Assembly (NCBI GenBank): GCA_021780755.1
Contig: JAJXYF010000032.1
Coordinates: forward strand, 1 to 64,000
Length of the DNA: 64,000 bases
Direction: 5' to 3'
Source of the DNA: Deltaproteobacteria bacterium
GTDB taxonomy: Bacteria > Desulfobacterota > Binatia > Binatales > Binataceae
Shown: one piece after another, positions 1 to 8,036 of the stretch
Layout of the letters: each line of letters begins with the position of its first letter
Numbering within the stretch: the stretch's first letter is position 1
Notes under the pieces: model-generated
What the model was told of the DNA's origin: nothing
The model's input: the letters and a program-made list of their open reading frames with translations, nothing else
The model's database searches: none
Position numbers and translations under genes: made by a program

Positions 1-353
1 CGATCCGAAGGCGCCGCGGCGGCCGAAGCCGTTGCGTGCGCGATGGGCTTCGGCCGCCGCGGCGCGACCGCGTTGGCGGTCGTGAGCGGAGCGACGTGCG
101 GCGCCGGCGATACCGGAGCCGCCGCCGCCACCGGCGCGGCCGGCGTCGGCGTTACCGCCGCCGTGCCGGTGCCCGCCGGCTCCACCGGCGGAGCTGCCAC
201 CGGATACGCCGTCGCCACTTGCGCCGCGCTCGATTGGCTCTCGCGCCCCACGTCGTAGCCCGCCAGCAACCCCAGCATGAAGACGGCGCCCGAAAGCGCC
301 GCGATACCGACCAGTATTGCGGCCACGCCGCCCGACTTGATTTCGAATCGCAT
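1..353 (-). CDS. Membrane-anchored Pro/Ala-rich protein, probable SPOR-domain protein (3' part cut by window)
   Basis: This frame opens with ATG at 353 (MRFEIKSGG) and stays open to the window edge, giving the first 117 residues. A single hydrophobic segment (about residues 10-32) follows a short cytoplasmic N-terminus. After it comes a long low-complexity Ala/Pro/Val linker typical of periplasmic tethers. It begins 12 bp downstream of the argS stop, with a GAGGCGG ribosome site, so it is probably co-transcribed with argS. In deltaproteobacterial relatives the gene after argS often encodes a SPOR-domain (peptidoglycan-binding) protein; that is the basis for the guess. The SPOR domain itself would lie outside the window, so the family assignment is inference. 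Confidence 0.6.
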   Translation of the reverse strand, partial: MRFEIKSGGVAAILVGIAALSGAVFMLGLLAGYDVGRESQSSAAQVATAYPVAAPPVEPAGTGTAAVTPTPAAPVAAAAPVSPAPHVAPLTTANAVAPRRPKPIAHATASAAAAPSD

Positions 354-365
354 TCCGCCTCGCGC

Positions 366-2048
366 TTACATCCGTACCGGCGCACTCACCCCGAGCAGTT
401 CGAGCCCGCCGGCGATCGCGTCCCTCAGCACCGCCGCCAGGAACATTCGCGCCTCACTCAGCTTCGGATCGTCCCGGTTGATTATACGATTGGCGGGCTT
501 GTTGTAATAGCGATGGAACTCGCCCGCAAGCTCCAGCAGGTAGAACGGAATCCGATGGGGTTCGAGGGCTTCCACCGCCGCCGCGACGATTTCCGGAAAG
601 CCCACGGCGCGCTTGGCCAATTCAATTTCCTCATCCGAGAGCGCCGTCAGGTCAACCGCGGGAGTCGGCAGGGCGAGCCCCGCCTTGTCGGCCTCGCGAA
701 ATACGCTCGCGAGCCGCGCGTGCGCGTATTGCACATAGAAGACCGGATTTTCCGGCGCCTGCCGCTTGGCCAGATCGAGATCGAAGTCCAGATGGCTGTC
801 GTGTTTGCGGAACAGAAAAAAGAAACGCACGACGTCCTTGCCGACCTCCTCGACCAGCTCGTCGAGCGTCACGTAGGTCGCCTTGCGGGTGGACATCTTG
901 ACCTTCTCGCCGGCGCGCGTGAGCGTCACGAACTGGTAGATGATCGCGCGAATCGGCGTCACGTCATAGCCGAGCGCCTTGACTGCCGCGATCACCTGCT
1001 GATGCTCCGCGATATGGTCGGCGCCGAAAACGTCGATCACGAGGTCGAAGCCGCGCTTGAGCTTTTCGATATGATAGGCGATGTCGGGCGTGCGATAGGT
1101 CGGCTCGCGATCGGGCCCCGAGCGCACCAGCACCGCGTCCTTCGGCAATCCCAGCGGCTCGCCGCGCAGCCAGGTCGCGCCGTCGTAGTCCGCGATCAGT
1201 CCGCGCGCCCGCAACGCGTCGAGCACCGCGTCCACTCGACTCATTGGCGCCGGCGCCTGCGGTGTCATCAGGTCGCGTTCGTTGGTGAACTGGTCGAAGG
1301 TGACGCCGAGGCCGGCGCAGGTCGCGCGGATTTCGGTCATGATCGCGTCAACCGCGGCGCTGCGAAAAACTTCGAGGTCGGTCGTATCCGCGAGCCCGTC
1401 GCGATGCTGCTCGACCAGTTTGCGCGCGATCTCCCGGATATACTCGCCCTGGTAGCCGTCCTCTGGCAGCGTTGCCTCGCGCCCAAGTTCCTGCAGGTAG
1501 CGCACGCGCACCGACTCGCCGAGCAGCTTCATCTGCCGCCCGCCGTCGTTGAAGTAGTATTCGCGCGTCACCCGAAAGCCGGTCGCCGCGAAGAGGCGCG
1601 CCAGCGTGTCGCCCAGCACCGCGTTGCGTCCGTGCCCAACGGTCAACGGCCCGGTCGGATTGGCCGAGAGAAATTCGACCTGGACGGTGCGTCCGTTGCC
1701 GATTTGCGGACGCACGAAGGCGGTGCCTTGTGCCGCCGCGCGCCGCAATTCTCCATGCCAGTAGCTGGCCGCCATGCGAAAGTTGATAAACCCCGGGCCC
1801 GCGACGCTTATCTCGATAATTTCCGCGGGCCTTTGCGCGTCCGCGTGGCGCTTGATGATCTCCGCGATTACCCTCGGTGACTTGCCTTCGGCGCGTGCCA
1901 GCACGAGTGCGACGTTGTTCGCGGCGTCGCCATGCGCAGGGTTTTTCGGGGCTTCGATCGTGCCCGCGGCGGTCGGCGACTTCAGCTCGCCCGCCGCGTG
2001 GGCTCGCGCGATTGCTGCGTTGGAAATTGAGTTGATTAGGTCCTTCAT
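366..2048 (-). CDS. argS: Arginyl-tRNA synthetase
   Basis: Class I aminoacyl-tRNA synthetase that charges tRNA-Arg with arginine in the cytoplasm. The 560-residue length is normal for the family. The nucleotide-binding signature appears as SANPTGPLTVGHGRN (about residue 128), a HIGH variant in which the first His is Thr. The second catalytic loop appears as KMSTR followed by KATYVTLDEL, in place of KMSKS. The N-terminal Arg-tRNA-synthetase additional domain includes NVALVLARAEGKSP. The C-terminal DALR anticodon-binding domain includes NPVFYVQYAHARLASV and ends in ELLGVSAPVRM. ATG at 2048 gives a full-length protein. The membrane-anchored gene ending the window follows by 12 bp. Confidence 0.97.
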   Translation of the reverse strand: MKDLINSISNAAIARAHAAGELKSPTAAGTIEAPKNPAHGDAANNVALVLARAEGKSPRVIAEIIKRHADAQRPAEIIEISVAGPGFINFRMAASYWHGELRRAAAQGTAFVRPQIGNGRTVQVEFLSANPTGPLTVGHGRNAVLGDTLARLFAATGFRVTREYYFNDGGRQMKLLGESVRVRYLQELGREATLPEDGYQGEYIREIARKLVEQHRDGLADTTDLEVFRSAAVDAIMTEIRATCAGLGVTFDQFTNERDLMTPQAPAPMSRVDAVLDALRARGLIADYDGATWLRGEPLGLPKDAVLVRSGPDREPTYRTPDIAYHIEKLKRGFDLVIDVFGADHIAEHQQVIAAVKALGYDVTPIRAIIYQFVTLTRAGEKVKMSTRKATYVTLDELVEEVGKDVVRFFFLFRKHDSHLDFDLDLAKRQAPENPVFYVQYAHARLASVFREADKAGLALPTPAVDLTALSDEEIELAKRAVGFPEIVAAAVEALEPHRIPFYLLELAGEFHRYYNKPANRIINRDDPKLSEARMFLAAVLRDAIAGGLELLGVSAPVRM

Positions 2049-2113
2049 TGGAGATTTAACGGTTAATCGTGTCAGATAGGGGGCGAGGAAACTACAAGGG
2101 AAGGAGTAAAAGA

Positions 2114-2285
2114 GCGGGGGAGAGTTGTTGAGGAATGCAAAACTACCGGCGGGACTTGGTTACCCGGGCATCGCGAGCGTCAAATCGATGATGATGGGGT
2201 TTTCTCAGGGCGCCGCCCGCATCTTACAGATGGGAAGTCTGAGACCTTGTGAGGTTTCAGAAAGAAATCAAAAGTTTTGCGCTCC
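2114..2285. repeat. Dispersed composite repeat, family A (copy 1)
   Basis: Lies in the 281-bp gap between argS and the SDR gene. It has a left block GGGGGAGAGTTGTTGAGG, a middle block containing GCATCGCGAGCGTCAA, and an imperfect palindrome at 2239-2260 (GAGACCTTG then GAGGTTTCAG). The right end reads AAAGTTTTGCGCTCC. All blocks recur in other intergenic gaps of the window (see the repeat finding). Confidence 0.7.
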
Positions 2286-2329
2286 CCGACCGATTGTTTG
2301 ATATCCAAATCCCGGCCAAGGAGCACACG

Positions 2330-3109
2330 ATGAAACTGGGACTCGACGGCAAGATCGCGATCGTCACCGGCGGCAGCAAGGGCATCGGCCGTGCGACCGC
2401 GCTCGGATTGCTCGCGGAGGGCGCGTCGGTGATGCTCTGCGCGCGGGGCATCGACGCACTCAACGAAGTGGCCGCGGCTGCCGGCGACGCGCGCGCCCGA
2501 ATCGCGACGATCGCGGCGGACCTGACCGATGGCGTCGCGATCAAACGCGTCGTGGCGCGCGCGGTCGAACAGTTTGGCCGCGTCGATATCCTGATCAACA
2601 ACGCGGGCAGCGCGCGCACCGGCGAATTTCTCAAGCTCGACGATCAGGCCTGGATCGACGATTGGCAACTCAAGTTCTTCGGCTACGTGCGGATGGCGCG
2701 CGAAGTGTTGCCGCGGATGGAGCGGCAGGGCGGCGGCGTGATCCTCAACGTAATCGGTGCGGCGGCGACCAATCCGCGGCGCTCGTACATGATCGGCGGC
2801 GCCGCCAACGCCGCCCTCAATCACTTCACCAAGGCGCTCGCCGACGAAGGGTCGAAGTCGCATGTGCGTGTAGTCGGAATCAATCCGGGGCCGATTCTCA
2901 CCGAACGCCTTCTCAAGATGCGCACCGGTCTGACCCCGTCGGCGGAGTCCGCCGCCGAGGCGTTCCGCAAGATGACGCCGCTCGGACGCGTCGGCACGCC
3001 CGAAGAGGTCGCGGACCTGATCATGTTTCTGGTGTCGGATCGCGCGGCCTTTATCCACGGCGCGAATATCACGATCGACGGCGGCTACACGCAGGGCCTG
3101 ATGGGGTGA
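2330..3109 (+). CDS. SDR family oxidoreductase with atypical active site
   Basis: A Rossmann-fold short-chain dehydrogenase/reductase of 259 residues, presumed cytosolic and NAD(P)-dependent. It has the cofactor motif TGGSKGIG (about residues 14-21), the structural NNAG (about 91), and the C-terminal INPGPILTERLL and DGGYTQGLMG segments. The catalytic triad is not canonical. The usual Ser sits in NVIGAAA, and the YxxxK region reads SYMIGGAANAALN, so no Lys falls four residues after the Tyr. Start chosen at ATG 2330 because AAGGAG lies seven bases upstream; an in-frame ATG at 2249 is inside a repeat. Substrate unknown. It stands alone, 221 bp downstream of repeat copy material. Confidence 0.85.
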   Translation: MKLGLDGKIAIVTGGSKGIGRATALGLLAEGASVMLCARGIDALNEVAAAAGDARARIATIAADLTDGVAIKRVVARAVEQFGRVDILINNAGSARTGEFLKLDDQAWIDDWQLKFFGYVRMAREVLPRMERQGGGVILNVIGAAATNPRRSYMIGGAANAALNHFTKALADEGSKSHVRVVGINPGPILTERLLKMRTGLTPSAESAAEAFRKMTPLGRVGTPEEVADLIMFLVSDRAAFIHGANITIDGGYTQGLMG

Positions 3110-3161
3110 TCTCGCAGCGCGAAGTCGTGCGCGTTCCCTGACAAATCTCCGTTAAGGTCTC

Positions 3162-3605
3162 CTACTTCTTGAACCATTCGGCGGAGCGCGCGAGCGTCGG
3201 ATAGCCCGAGCCAATCTGGATCAGCACGCCATGGCTGGTGCGCGGCGAGATGAAGGCCTCGTAGGAGTCCGGCGCGAATTCGCGCTCATCAACCACCCGC
3301 ACGCCTTGCTCCTTCAACTCCGCGATTTTCTCCTTCGAGTTCGGCACGTCGAAGGTCAGATGATGCAGCCCTTCGCCGCGCTTTTCCAGAAACGCGCGCA
3401 CGAACGAGTTGTCGCCGAGCGGCTCGAGCAGTTCGAACGTAACGCCGTTCAAGTCGAGTTCGATCAGTTTGAAGCCCGCCTCGCGATTCTCATGCTCGTA
3501 GAGAAAGCGCGCGCCGAGTACGTCCTCGAAGAACTTGCGCGCCTCGGCGAGGCTCTTTACGGCGACGCCGATATGGTCGAGTTTGCCGATCGGTTTGTTG
3601 GCCAT
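3162..3605 (-). CDS. VOC-family protein, methylmalonyl-CoA-epimerase-like
   Basis: A 147-residue vicinal-oxygen-chelate protein. The sequence runs LDHIGVAV (first metal His), VLGARFLYEH, FELLEPLGDNS, FLEKRGEGLHHLTFDV (second metal His), and ends GVLIQIGSGY. Overall layout and spacing match methylmalonyl-CoA epimerase, which racemises methylmalonyl-CoA in propionate metabolism. In characterised epimerases the last strand carries a metal-binding/catalytic Glu (GVLIEL); here it is Gln, so activity may differ. Start chosen at ATG 3605 (MANKPIGKL), which has GAGGGG upstream; an in-frame extension to 3875 lacks similarity and overlaps the divergent gene. Alternative: a glyoxalase-like enzyme of another specificity. 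Confidence 0.82.
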   Translation of the reverse strand: MANKPIGKLDHIGVAVKSLAEARKFFEDVLGARFLYEHENREAGFKLIELDLNGVTFELLEPLGDNSFVRAFLEKRGEGLHHLTFDVPNSKEKIAELKEQGVRVVDEREFAPDSYEAFISPRTSHGVLIQIGSGYPTLARSAEWFKK

Positions 3606-3747
3606 CCGAATCCCCTCGCGTCCGCGCTTGCCAGTCGCGCGGCACGGCGAAACGAAATTTATCCCAGCGCCGTGGCGGCGGGAAGATTTCACCAGCGCGT
3701 CTCCCGACCGCCTTGCGTCGTGCGCAGGATCGGGCTTTAACCCGATA

Positions 3748-4224
3748 ATGCCCGATGCGTTATGGAAGATGCCGCCCATCGCGAAGGTGTACGAGGCGAT
3801 CGGCGCGATCGGCGACGGCAGGTTGCGGGTCGAGGACGCCCGGCGCGCGTTCGTGACCTCGTCAGAAGGCACCAAAACCTACGAAGTCGAAATCAGCGAG
3901 GACGGCCGCGAAATTTCTTCCAACGATAACGCTTCGTACTGGCAGGGCTATCTCGGCTATCCCGCGATCGCCGTGATGATCGCGCGTGGCCTCATCCGCC
4001 GCCCCAACGAAACAGTGATGCGTGCGCTGACCGGTGTCGCATGGAAGGAACTCAACACGCGCTATCGCAACGATTACGATCGCACGATCGAGGACGTCCT
4101 CGCGCAGGCCGCCGCGCGCGGTAGCGACGCCGATACGATTCGCGCCGCCGCCGCCGCGGTCCTCGACGAGGTGCGCACGCTGGCGCCCCGGCGGGGTCCG
4201 CGGCGCCGCCCGCCGCGCGCTTAG
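3748..4224 (+). CDS. Conserved-looking hypothetical protein (158 aa)
   Basis: Not recognised. The protein is soluble with no signal peptide or membrane segment. It begins MPDALWKMPPIAKVYEAIGAI, has a central NDNASYWQGYLGYPAIAVMIARG segment rich in Gly/Tyr, then a helical charged region and a basic Arg/Pro-rich tail (RRGPRRRPPRA). An internal Met at 3769 is an alternative start. It is transcribed divergently from the VOC gene, with a 142-bp shared upstream region. The composition and codon use match the neighbours, which supports a real gene, but no function can be given. Confidence 0.65.
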   Translation: MPDALWKMPPIAKVYEAIGAIGDGRLRVEDARRAFVTSSEGTKTYEVEISEDGREISSNDNASYWQGYLGYPAIAVMIARGLIRRPNETVMRALTGVAWKELNTRYRNDYDRTIEDVLAQAAARGSDADTIRAAAAAVLDEVRTLAPRRGPRRRPPRA

Positions 4225-4230
4225 CGCAGA

Positions 4231-4324
4231 GCGGGGAAAGTTGTTCAGAACCCGGAACTTTAGCTTTCCGGACACGAAACCTCATAGAGGTTTCAGACTT
4301 CCCTCAGCTAAAGTTTTGCGCTCC
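4231..4324. repeat. Dispersed composite repeat, family A (copy 2)
   Basis: Lies between two convergent genes. It carries GCGGGGAAAGTTGTTCAG, AACTTTAGCTTTCCGG, the palindrome GAAACCTC-ata-GAGGTTTC at 4276-4294, ACTTCCC, and AAAGTTTTGCGCTCC. The placement would suit a bidirectional terminator, although no clear U-tract follows. Confidence 0.72.
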
Positions 4325-4347
4325 TCATCAGCTCTCCTGTCACCCGC

Positions 4348-4962
4348 TCAATACGATCGCCGCCCCTTCCATGACCCGCTCTCGATCAGCGCGCCGCCGC
4401 CGTAGCATGAGTAGCCGCCGTTGACCCCGTGACCGGCCACCGTGCGTCCGGTGTAAATGCACGAGGTGCCGTCAGGCATCTGAACTCGCGCGGTCATCTG
4501 GTTGCCGTTGAGCGTGGCGCGGACGATTTTCCCGGTCTCATTCATGTTGTAGCAATTCATCGTCCCATAGGCGCATCGATAGTAGCCGGTCAGTCCCGAT
4601 TCTCCCTCGATCATCGTGATCCTGATATTCTGACGCGCGTTGCAACGGTTGGCCGCCGAGGTGTTGCAATCCGCCTGGGTCTCACCCTCCCATACGCCGA
4701 CCACGCTGCCGGTCTTGCTCGCCGATGGTGATGCCGGGGCGCTGGTTGCCGGCGAGGCGTCGGTGTTTGACTGCGCGGTCGCGGTGGGCGGCGCCACGTA
4801 ACCGACCTCGCCGGCGCCGCCGGTAGCACATCCGGCGAGCGCGAGACTCGCGATCGCGATCACCATCGCGGCCCCCGCACGCACGCATTTATGTCCAGTT
4901 GAAACACGGTCCGCTCTCGTTTGTTCCGATACGGTCCGACGCGATGCATTCAAGTCGATCAT
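4348..4962 (-). CDS. Six-cysteine lipoprotein, paralogue of the next gene
   Basis: A 204-residue predicted lipoprotein. A long basic N-region is followed by a hydrophobic stretch ending in the lipobox LALAGC (Cys about 45), then a Pro/Ser/Ala-rich linker. The C-terminal domain has the pattern VWEGETQADC, RC, GYYRCAYG, NC, NETG, SCIYTG, GGYSC and ends in GSWKGRRSY. Six Cys in this domain match the positions in the protein encoded at 4999-5571, so disulfides in the periplasm are likely. Family not recognised. The two genes are tandem on the same strand, 36 bp apart, and look like a duplication. Confidence 0.78.
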   Translation of the reverse strand: MIDLNASRRTVSEQTRADRVSTGHKCVRAGAAMVIAIASLALAGCATGGAGEVGYVAPPTATAQSNTDASPATSAPASPSASKTGSVVGVWEGETQADCNTSAANRCNARQNIRITMIEGESGLTGYYRCAYGTMNCYNMNETGKIVRATLNGNQMTARVQMPDGTSCIYTGRTVAGHGVNGGYSCYGGGALIESGSWKGRRSY

Positions 4963-4998
4963 TTTACCCCGCTTACCCCGCTGCCTCGCGCTGACGCC

Positions 4999-5571
4999 TC
5001 AATAAGTGCGCCGCGTCCTGAAGGTTCCCTGCTCTATGATACCGCCGCCTTGCAGGCATTCGTAGCCGCCGTCGAAGCGGTCGTCCTTGCGCCAGCCGGT
5101 GAAGAAGCACATCGAGCCGTCCTCGTGCATCACCCGCATGGTCAGGCGCGTGCGGTTGACTGAGCCCCGCCGAATCACCCCGGTTTCGTTGAGGTGGCGG
5201 CATACCTGGTTGCCGAATGCGCAGGCGTAATAGCCGGTCACCTCGTCGCCCCGCTGAAACATCGTCCGCGTGATTTGTTGCATCGCGGAGCAGCGGCCCG
5301 GGTCGGACGGCTCGCCCACGCAGTCTGACAGGCTGGTGCCCTGCCATACGCCGCTGACTCCGCGATCCGCGCCGGCACCGATTTGCGCGGAATGCGCGTC
5401 ACCCGCTCGGACGACCGCGGCGGGATTACCGCCGGGCGTTACCGCGGAGTCGCGCGAGACGTTCGTCGCGCATCCGCAGATCGCGATCGCCAATACTGCC
5501 GCGAGCAGTCTTCGCGCGATCCCGCGCGACGCGTACGCAAGGACTCCGGTCGCTCTTCGACGGTCCTGCAT
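4999..5571 (-). CDS. Six-cysteine lipoprotein, paralogue of the preceding gene
   Basis: A 190-residue predicted lipoprotein. It has an Arg-rich N-region, a hydrophobic core (RLLAAVLAIAICGC) with the lipobox Cys about residue 34, a flexible linker, then VWQGTSLSDC, RC, GYYACAFG, VC, NETG, MCFFTG, GGYEC and GTFRTRRTY. The pattern WxG / six Cys / TGYY / NETG / GGY / GIIEQG is shared with the protein at 4348-4962. It is the promoter-proximal gene of the pair. Function unknown; an envelope-located structural or stress role is only a guess. Confidence 0.78.
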   Translation of the reverse strand: MQDRRRATGVLAYASRGIARRLLAAVLAIAICGCATNVSRDSAVTPGGNPAAVVRAGDAHSAQIGAGADRGVSGVWQGTSLSDCVGEPSDPGRCSAMQQITRTMFQRGDEVTGYYACAFGNQVCRHLNETGVIRRGSVNRTRLTMRVMHEDGSMCFFTGWRKDDRFDGGYECLQGGGIIEQGTFRTRRTY

Positions 5572-5831
5572 CGGCGTTCCCCGAGACGGATGCGGACGTA
5601 GGTGCGAATCTAGGAGCGGCGGTCCGCGCGGTCAAGACAAAATTTACGCGAGCCGCGCCCGCGCCGGCTCCGCTATGACGCCGATCCCCCGGATGCTAAT
5701 CTTTACTTCACGTTTGGAGTTTACAGTAAGTAATGCTCGAATTGCGCCGCGGCCTCACCGAAGCATCGGCAATGAGTTGTCATCATCGACGCGCCAGTTT
5801 GCATGAGTGAGATTTTCCAAACAGCCTAGCA

Positions 5832-6455
5832 ATGCCGACTATCGCGACGTGGATACGCCAGTGCGACGAACATTGGTTTACGCATATATTCAGTCGTTAC
5901 CCGGATATTACGGTGCATAATGCGCGATCGCATCCGGTCGATCTGGATCGGATGGATGCGCTGCTATTGACCGGTGGCGGCGACATCTCAGCCGACTTTT
6001 TGCGCCAGCCAGTCGCGCAGCCGTCGCTGATTGTCGATACCGATCTCGCGCGTGACGAATGGGAGTTTCGGGCGGTCGCCGGGATGCTCGCGGTGGGCAA
6101 GCCGATCCTCGCGATCTGCCGGGGACTGCAAGTGCTGAACGTTGCCTTGGGCGGGACCCTGCATATCGACATTCCCGACCATGACAATCTCGAAACCGCC
6201 AACGTGCAGCCGCTCAGGCACAGCGCCCAGGCCGTCCATCGCTTCGCCAAGGTGAACAGTTCGCATCACCAGGCGCTCGAAAGGCTGGCCGGCGGTATCG
6301 AGGTCGAGGCGTGGTCGGCGAGCGACGAGATCGTGGAGCAGGCGCGGCTGCGGTCATACGACTTCGCGATCGGTGTGCAATATCATCCTGAGCGGCACCC
6401 GCTGTATCTGCCCTTGTTCGCCGATTTCTTCGATCGGGTGCGCAGCGCCGGATAG
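5832..6455 (+). CDS. Peptidase C26 / gamma-glutamyl-GABA hydrolase-like class I amidotransferase
   Basis: A 207-residue class I glutamine-amidotransferase fold related to PuuD, the hydrolase that removes glutamate from gamma-glutamyl compounds. It shows LLLTGGGDIS, the nucleophile elbow AICRGLQVLNVALGG (Cys about 96), and the catalytic His-Glu pair as GVQYHPERHP (about 183). It is shorter than typical PuuD (about 250), mostly at the N-terminus. It is followed 29 bp later by a transglutaminase-like gene, suggesting a unit dealing with gamma-glutamyl or isopeptide bonds. Substrate is not deducible. Confidence 0.88.
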   Translation: MPTIATWIRQCDEHWFTHIFSRYPDITVHNARSHPVDLDRMDALLLTGGGDISADFLRQPVAQPSLIVDTDLARDEWEFRAVAGMLAVGKPILAICRGLQVLNVALGGTLHIDIPDHDNLETANVQPLRHSAQAVHRFAKVNSSHHQALERLAGGIEVEAWSASDEIVEQARLRSYDFAIGVQYHPERHPLYLPLFADFFDRVRSAG

Positions 6456-6484
6456 TCATTAGCATGACGTTTGGAAGGTGACAG

Positions 6485-7363
6485 ATGCTTACGGTTCGCG
6501 TCGGTTGCAATATCCATTTCGAATGCGAATCGATGGCTACGGCGGTCTTGCTGATTAACCCGCGAGGCGACAGCGGGCGTCCGATCCGCCGCGAAAATCT
6601 TGACTTCGGCCGCGCCGCGAAGTCCGAATATTTCGCCGACGCTGACGGCAATACGGCGTACCGGGTGATCCTGGAAACCGGGCTGAACGATATCCGGCAC
6701 GACGCGCTGGTCGAGGTGACCACCGCTTCCGACCAGAGCGAAAAATTCGGTGACGCGCCGTCCGTCGCGACCATCGAGCCGGCCCTCCTGCGTTACCTGT
6801 TGCCCAGCCGCTACTGCGATTCCGACAAGCTCTTCAATTTCGCCCAGCGGAAGTTCGGCCATATCTTCGACGCCGGCGAGCGCGTGCGGGCGATTTCCGA
6901 CTGGGTGCATAACAACATCGAGTATCGCTTCGGCTCGGGCCGCCCGGATATTTCCGCCGCGCAGGTCATCGAGCGCGGCTATGGCGTATGCCGCGACTTC
7001 GCGCATTGCACCATCGCGATCTGCCGGGCGCTCAATCTGCCGGCCCGCTACGTCACCGGTCATCTGCCCGACATCGGTCATATCGATCCGGGTTCGCCGA
7101 TGGATTTCCACGCCTACAGCGAAGTGTTTCTCGGCGGCCAGTGGCATGTCTTCGATGCGCGCTACAATGAGCCCCGCATCGGTCGCATTAAAATCGCGCA
7201 CGGCCTCGACGCCGTCGAATGCGCCTTCGCGACCGTCTATGGGCCCGCGCGCCTGACCAACTTTGAAGTATGGGCTTACCAGGTCGATCCCAACCAGGTC
7301 ACGGTGGGCGATCCAATCGATCTGTCGAAACGACTCGACGGCGTCGAGCAAATCAGGGCCTAG
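6485..7363 (+). CDS. Transglutaminase-like cysteine hydrolase
   Basis: A 292-residue protein with a bacterial transglutaminase-like core. N-terminal beta region MLTVRVGCNIHFECES is followed by the catalytic Cys in RGYGVCRDFAHC (about 166), His in MDFHAYSEVFLGGQW (about 207) and Asp in HVFDAR. Members of this class are usually proteases or amidases rather than cross-linkers. No signal peptide. AAGGTGACAG precedes the ATG. Same strand as the C26 gene, 29 bp downstream, so probably an operon. A second, divergent transglutaminase-like gene lies 0.7 kb on, facing this one. Confidence 0.88.
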   Translation: MLTVRVGCNIHFECESMATAVLLINPRGDSGRPIRRENLDFGRAAKSEYFADADGNTAYRVILETGLNDIRHDALVEVTTASDQSEKFGDAPSVATIEPALLRYLLPSRYCDSDKLFNFAQRKFGHIFDAGERVRAISDWVHNNIEYRFGSGRPDISAAQVIERGYGVCRDFAHCTIAICRALNLPARYVTGHLPDIGHIDPGSPMDFHAYSEVFLGGQWHVFDARYNEPRIGRIKIAHGLDAVECAFATVYGPARLTNFEVWAYQVDPNQVTVGDPIDLSKRLDGVEQIRA

Positions 7364-7465
7364 TCCCTCGGGTTCGCAAGGGTTGTCGGTTGCTGTCAGT
7401 TCCGATTGACGCAACTGCGTTGTGCATAGTACTCCTAAACGTAGCTAAAGCGTCTTGAGGTCATC

Positions 7466-7939
7466 GTGACTATTCGCAAAATAATTTCGCCGGTCACGCT
7501 AACGATTGTCTCGCTGGTATTTTCGTTGACGACCGTTTGCGCGCCGCCGCAGGCGCGGGCGGCCACCGTCGCGGGTTCGATCTCGGCGCTCAGCGGAACG
7601 GCCACGATCACGCGCGGCGCCGCGACGATTCCGGCCGCCGACGGCGTTGCGGTTGACGTCGGCGATCGCATCGTCACCGCGGCCGGCAGCAACCTCACCG
7701 TCACGCTCACTGACGGCAGTCAGATCGAGGTCACCGATTCGAGCAACCTGGCCATCGACGAGAACACGCTAAACGCCGACGGCACGCGTGCGAGCACGAA
7801 AGTGTCACTACTCAGTGGAATGGTGCGGTCGCTGGTCCGCTCGACGGCTGGCACGCCGCCGAATTTCGAAGTGCATACGCCCAACGCGGTCGCCTCCGCG
7901 CGCGGCACCAACTTCGATGTCGATTATCACAAAGATTGA
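7466..7939 (+). CDS. FecR-domain secreted protein
   Basis: A 157-residue exported protein. It begins with GTG at 7466 (GAGG five bases upstream) and a signal peptide with a cleavage-like ARA motif (PPQARA|ATVAG). The mature part is a FecR domain: GSISALSGTATITRG, VGDRIVTAAGSNLTVTLTDGSQIEV, and the C-terminal FEVHTPNAVASARGTNFDVDY. In this family the domain is often found in envelope sensor or scaffold proteins. No TonB-type sigma partner is seen here, so a signalling role is not supported by context. Confidence 0.85.
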   Translation: MTIRKIISPVTLTIVSLVFSLTTVCAPPQARAATVAGSISALSGTATITRGAATIPAADGVAVDVGDRIVTAAGSNLTVTLTDGSQIEVTDSSNLAIDENTLNADGTRASTKVSLLSGMVRSLVRSTAGTPPNFEVHTPNAVASARGTNFDVDYHKD

Positions 7940-8036
7940 TCGCGATTGATCGGAGGCCGGCGGTTTCGTTGGCGCGCCGCGGCAAAGTGGCCCCGGCGAA
8001 GTAGTCCCGATCGATCGAACTCAGGCGCGACGGGCG

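Noticed and set aside
36..1880. Long plus-strand frame of 614 residues across argS
   Set aside because: Antisense shadow of the well-supported argS gene; the translation is Arg-rich with no domain.
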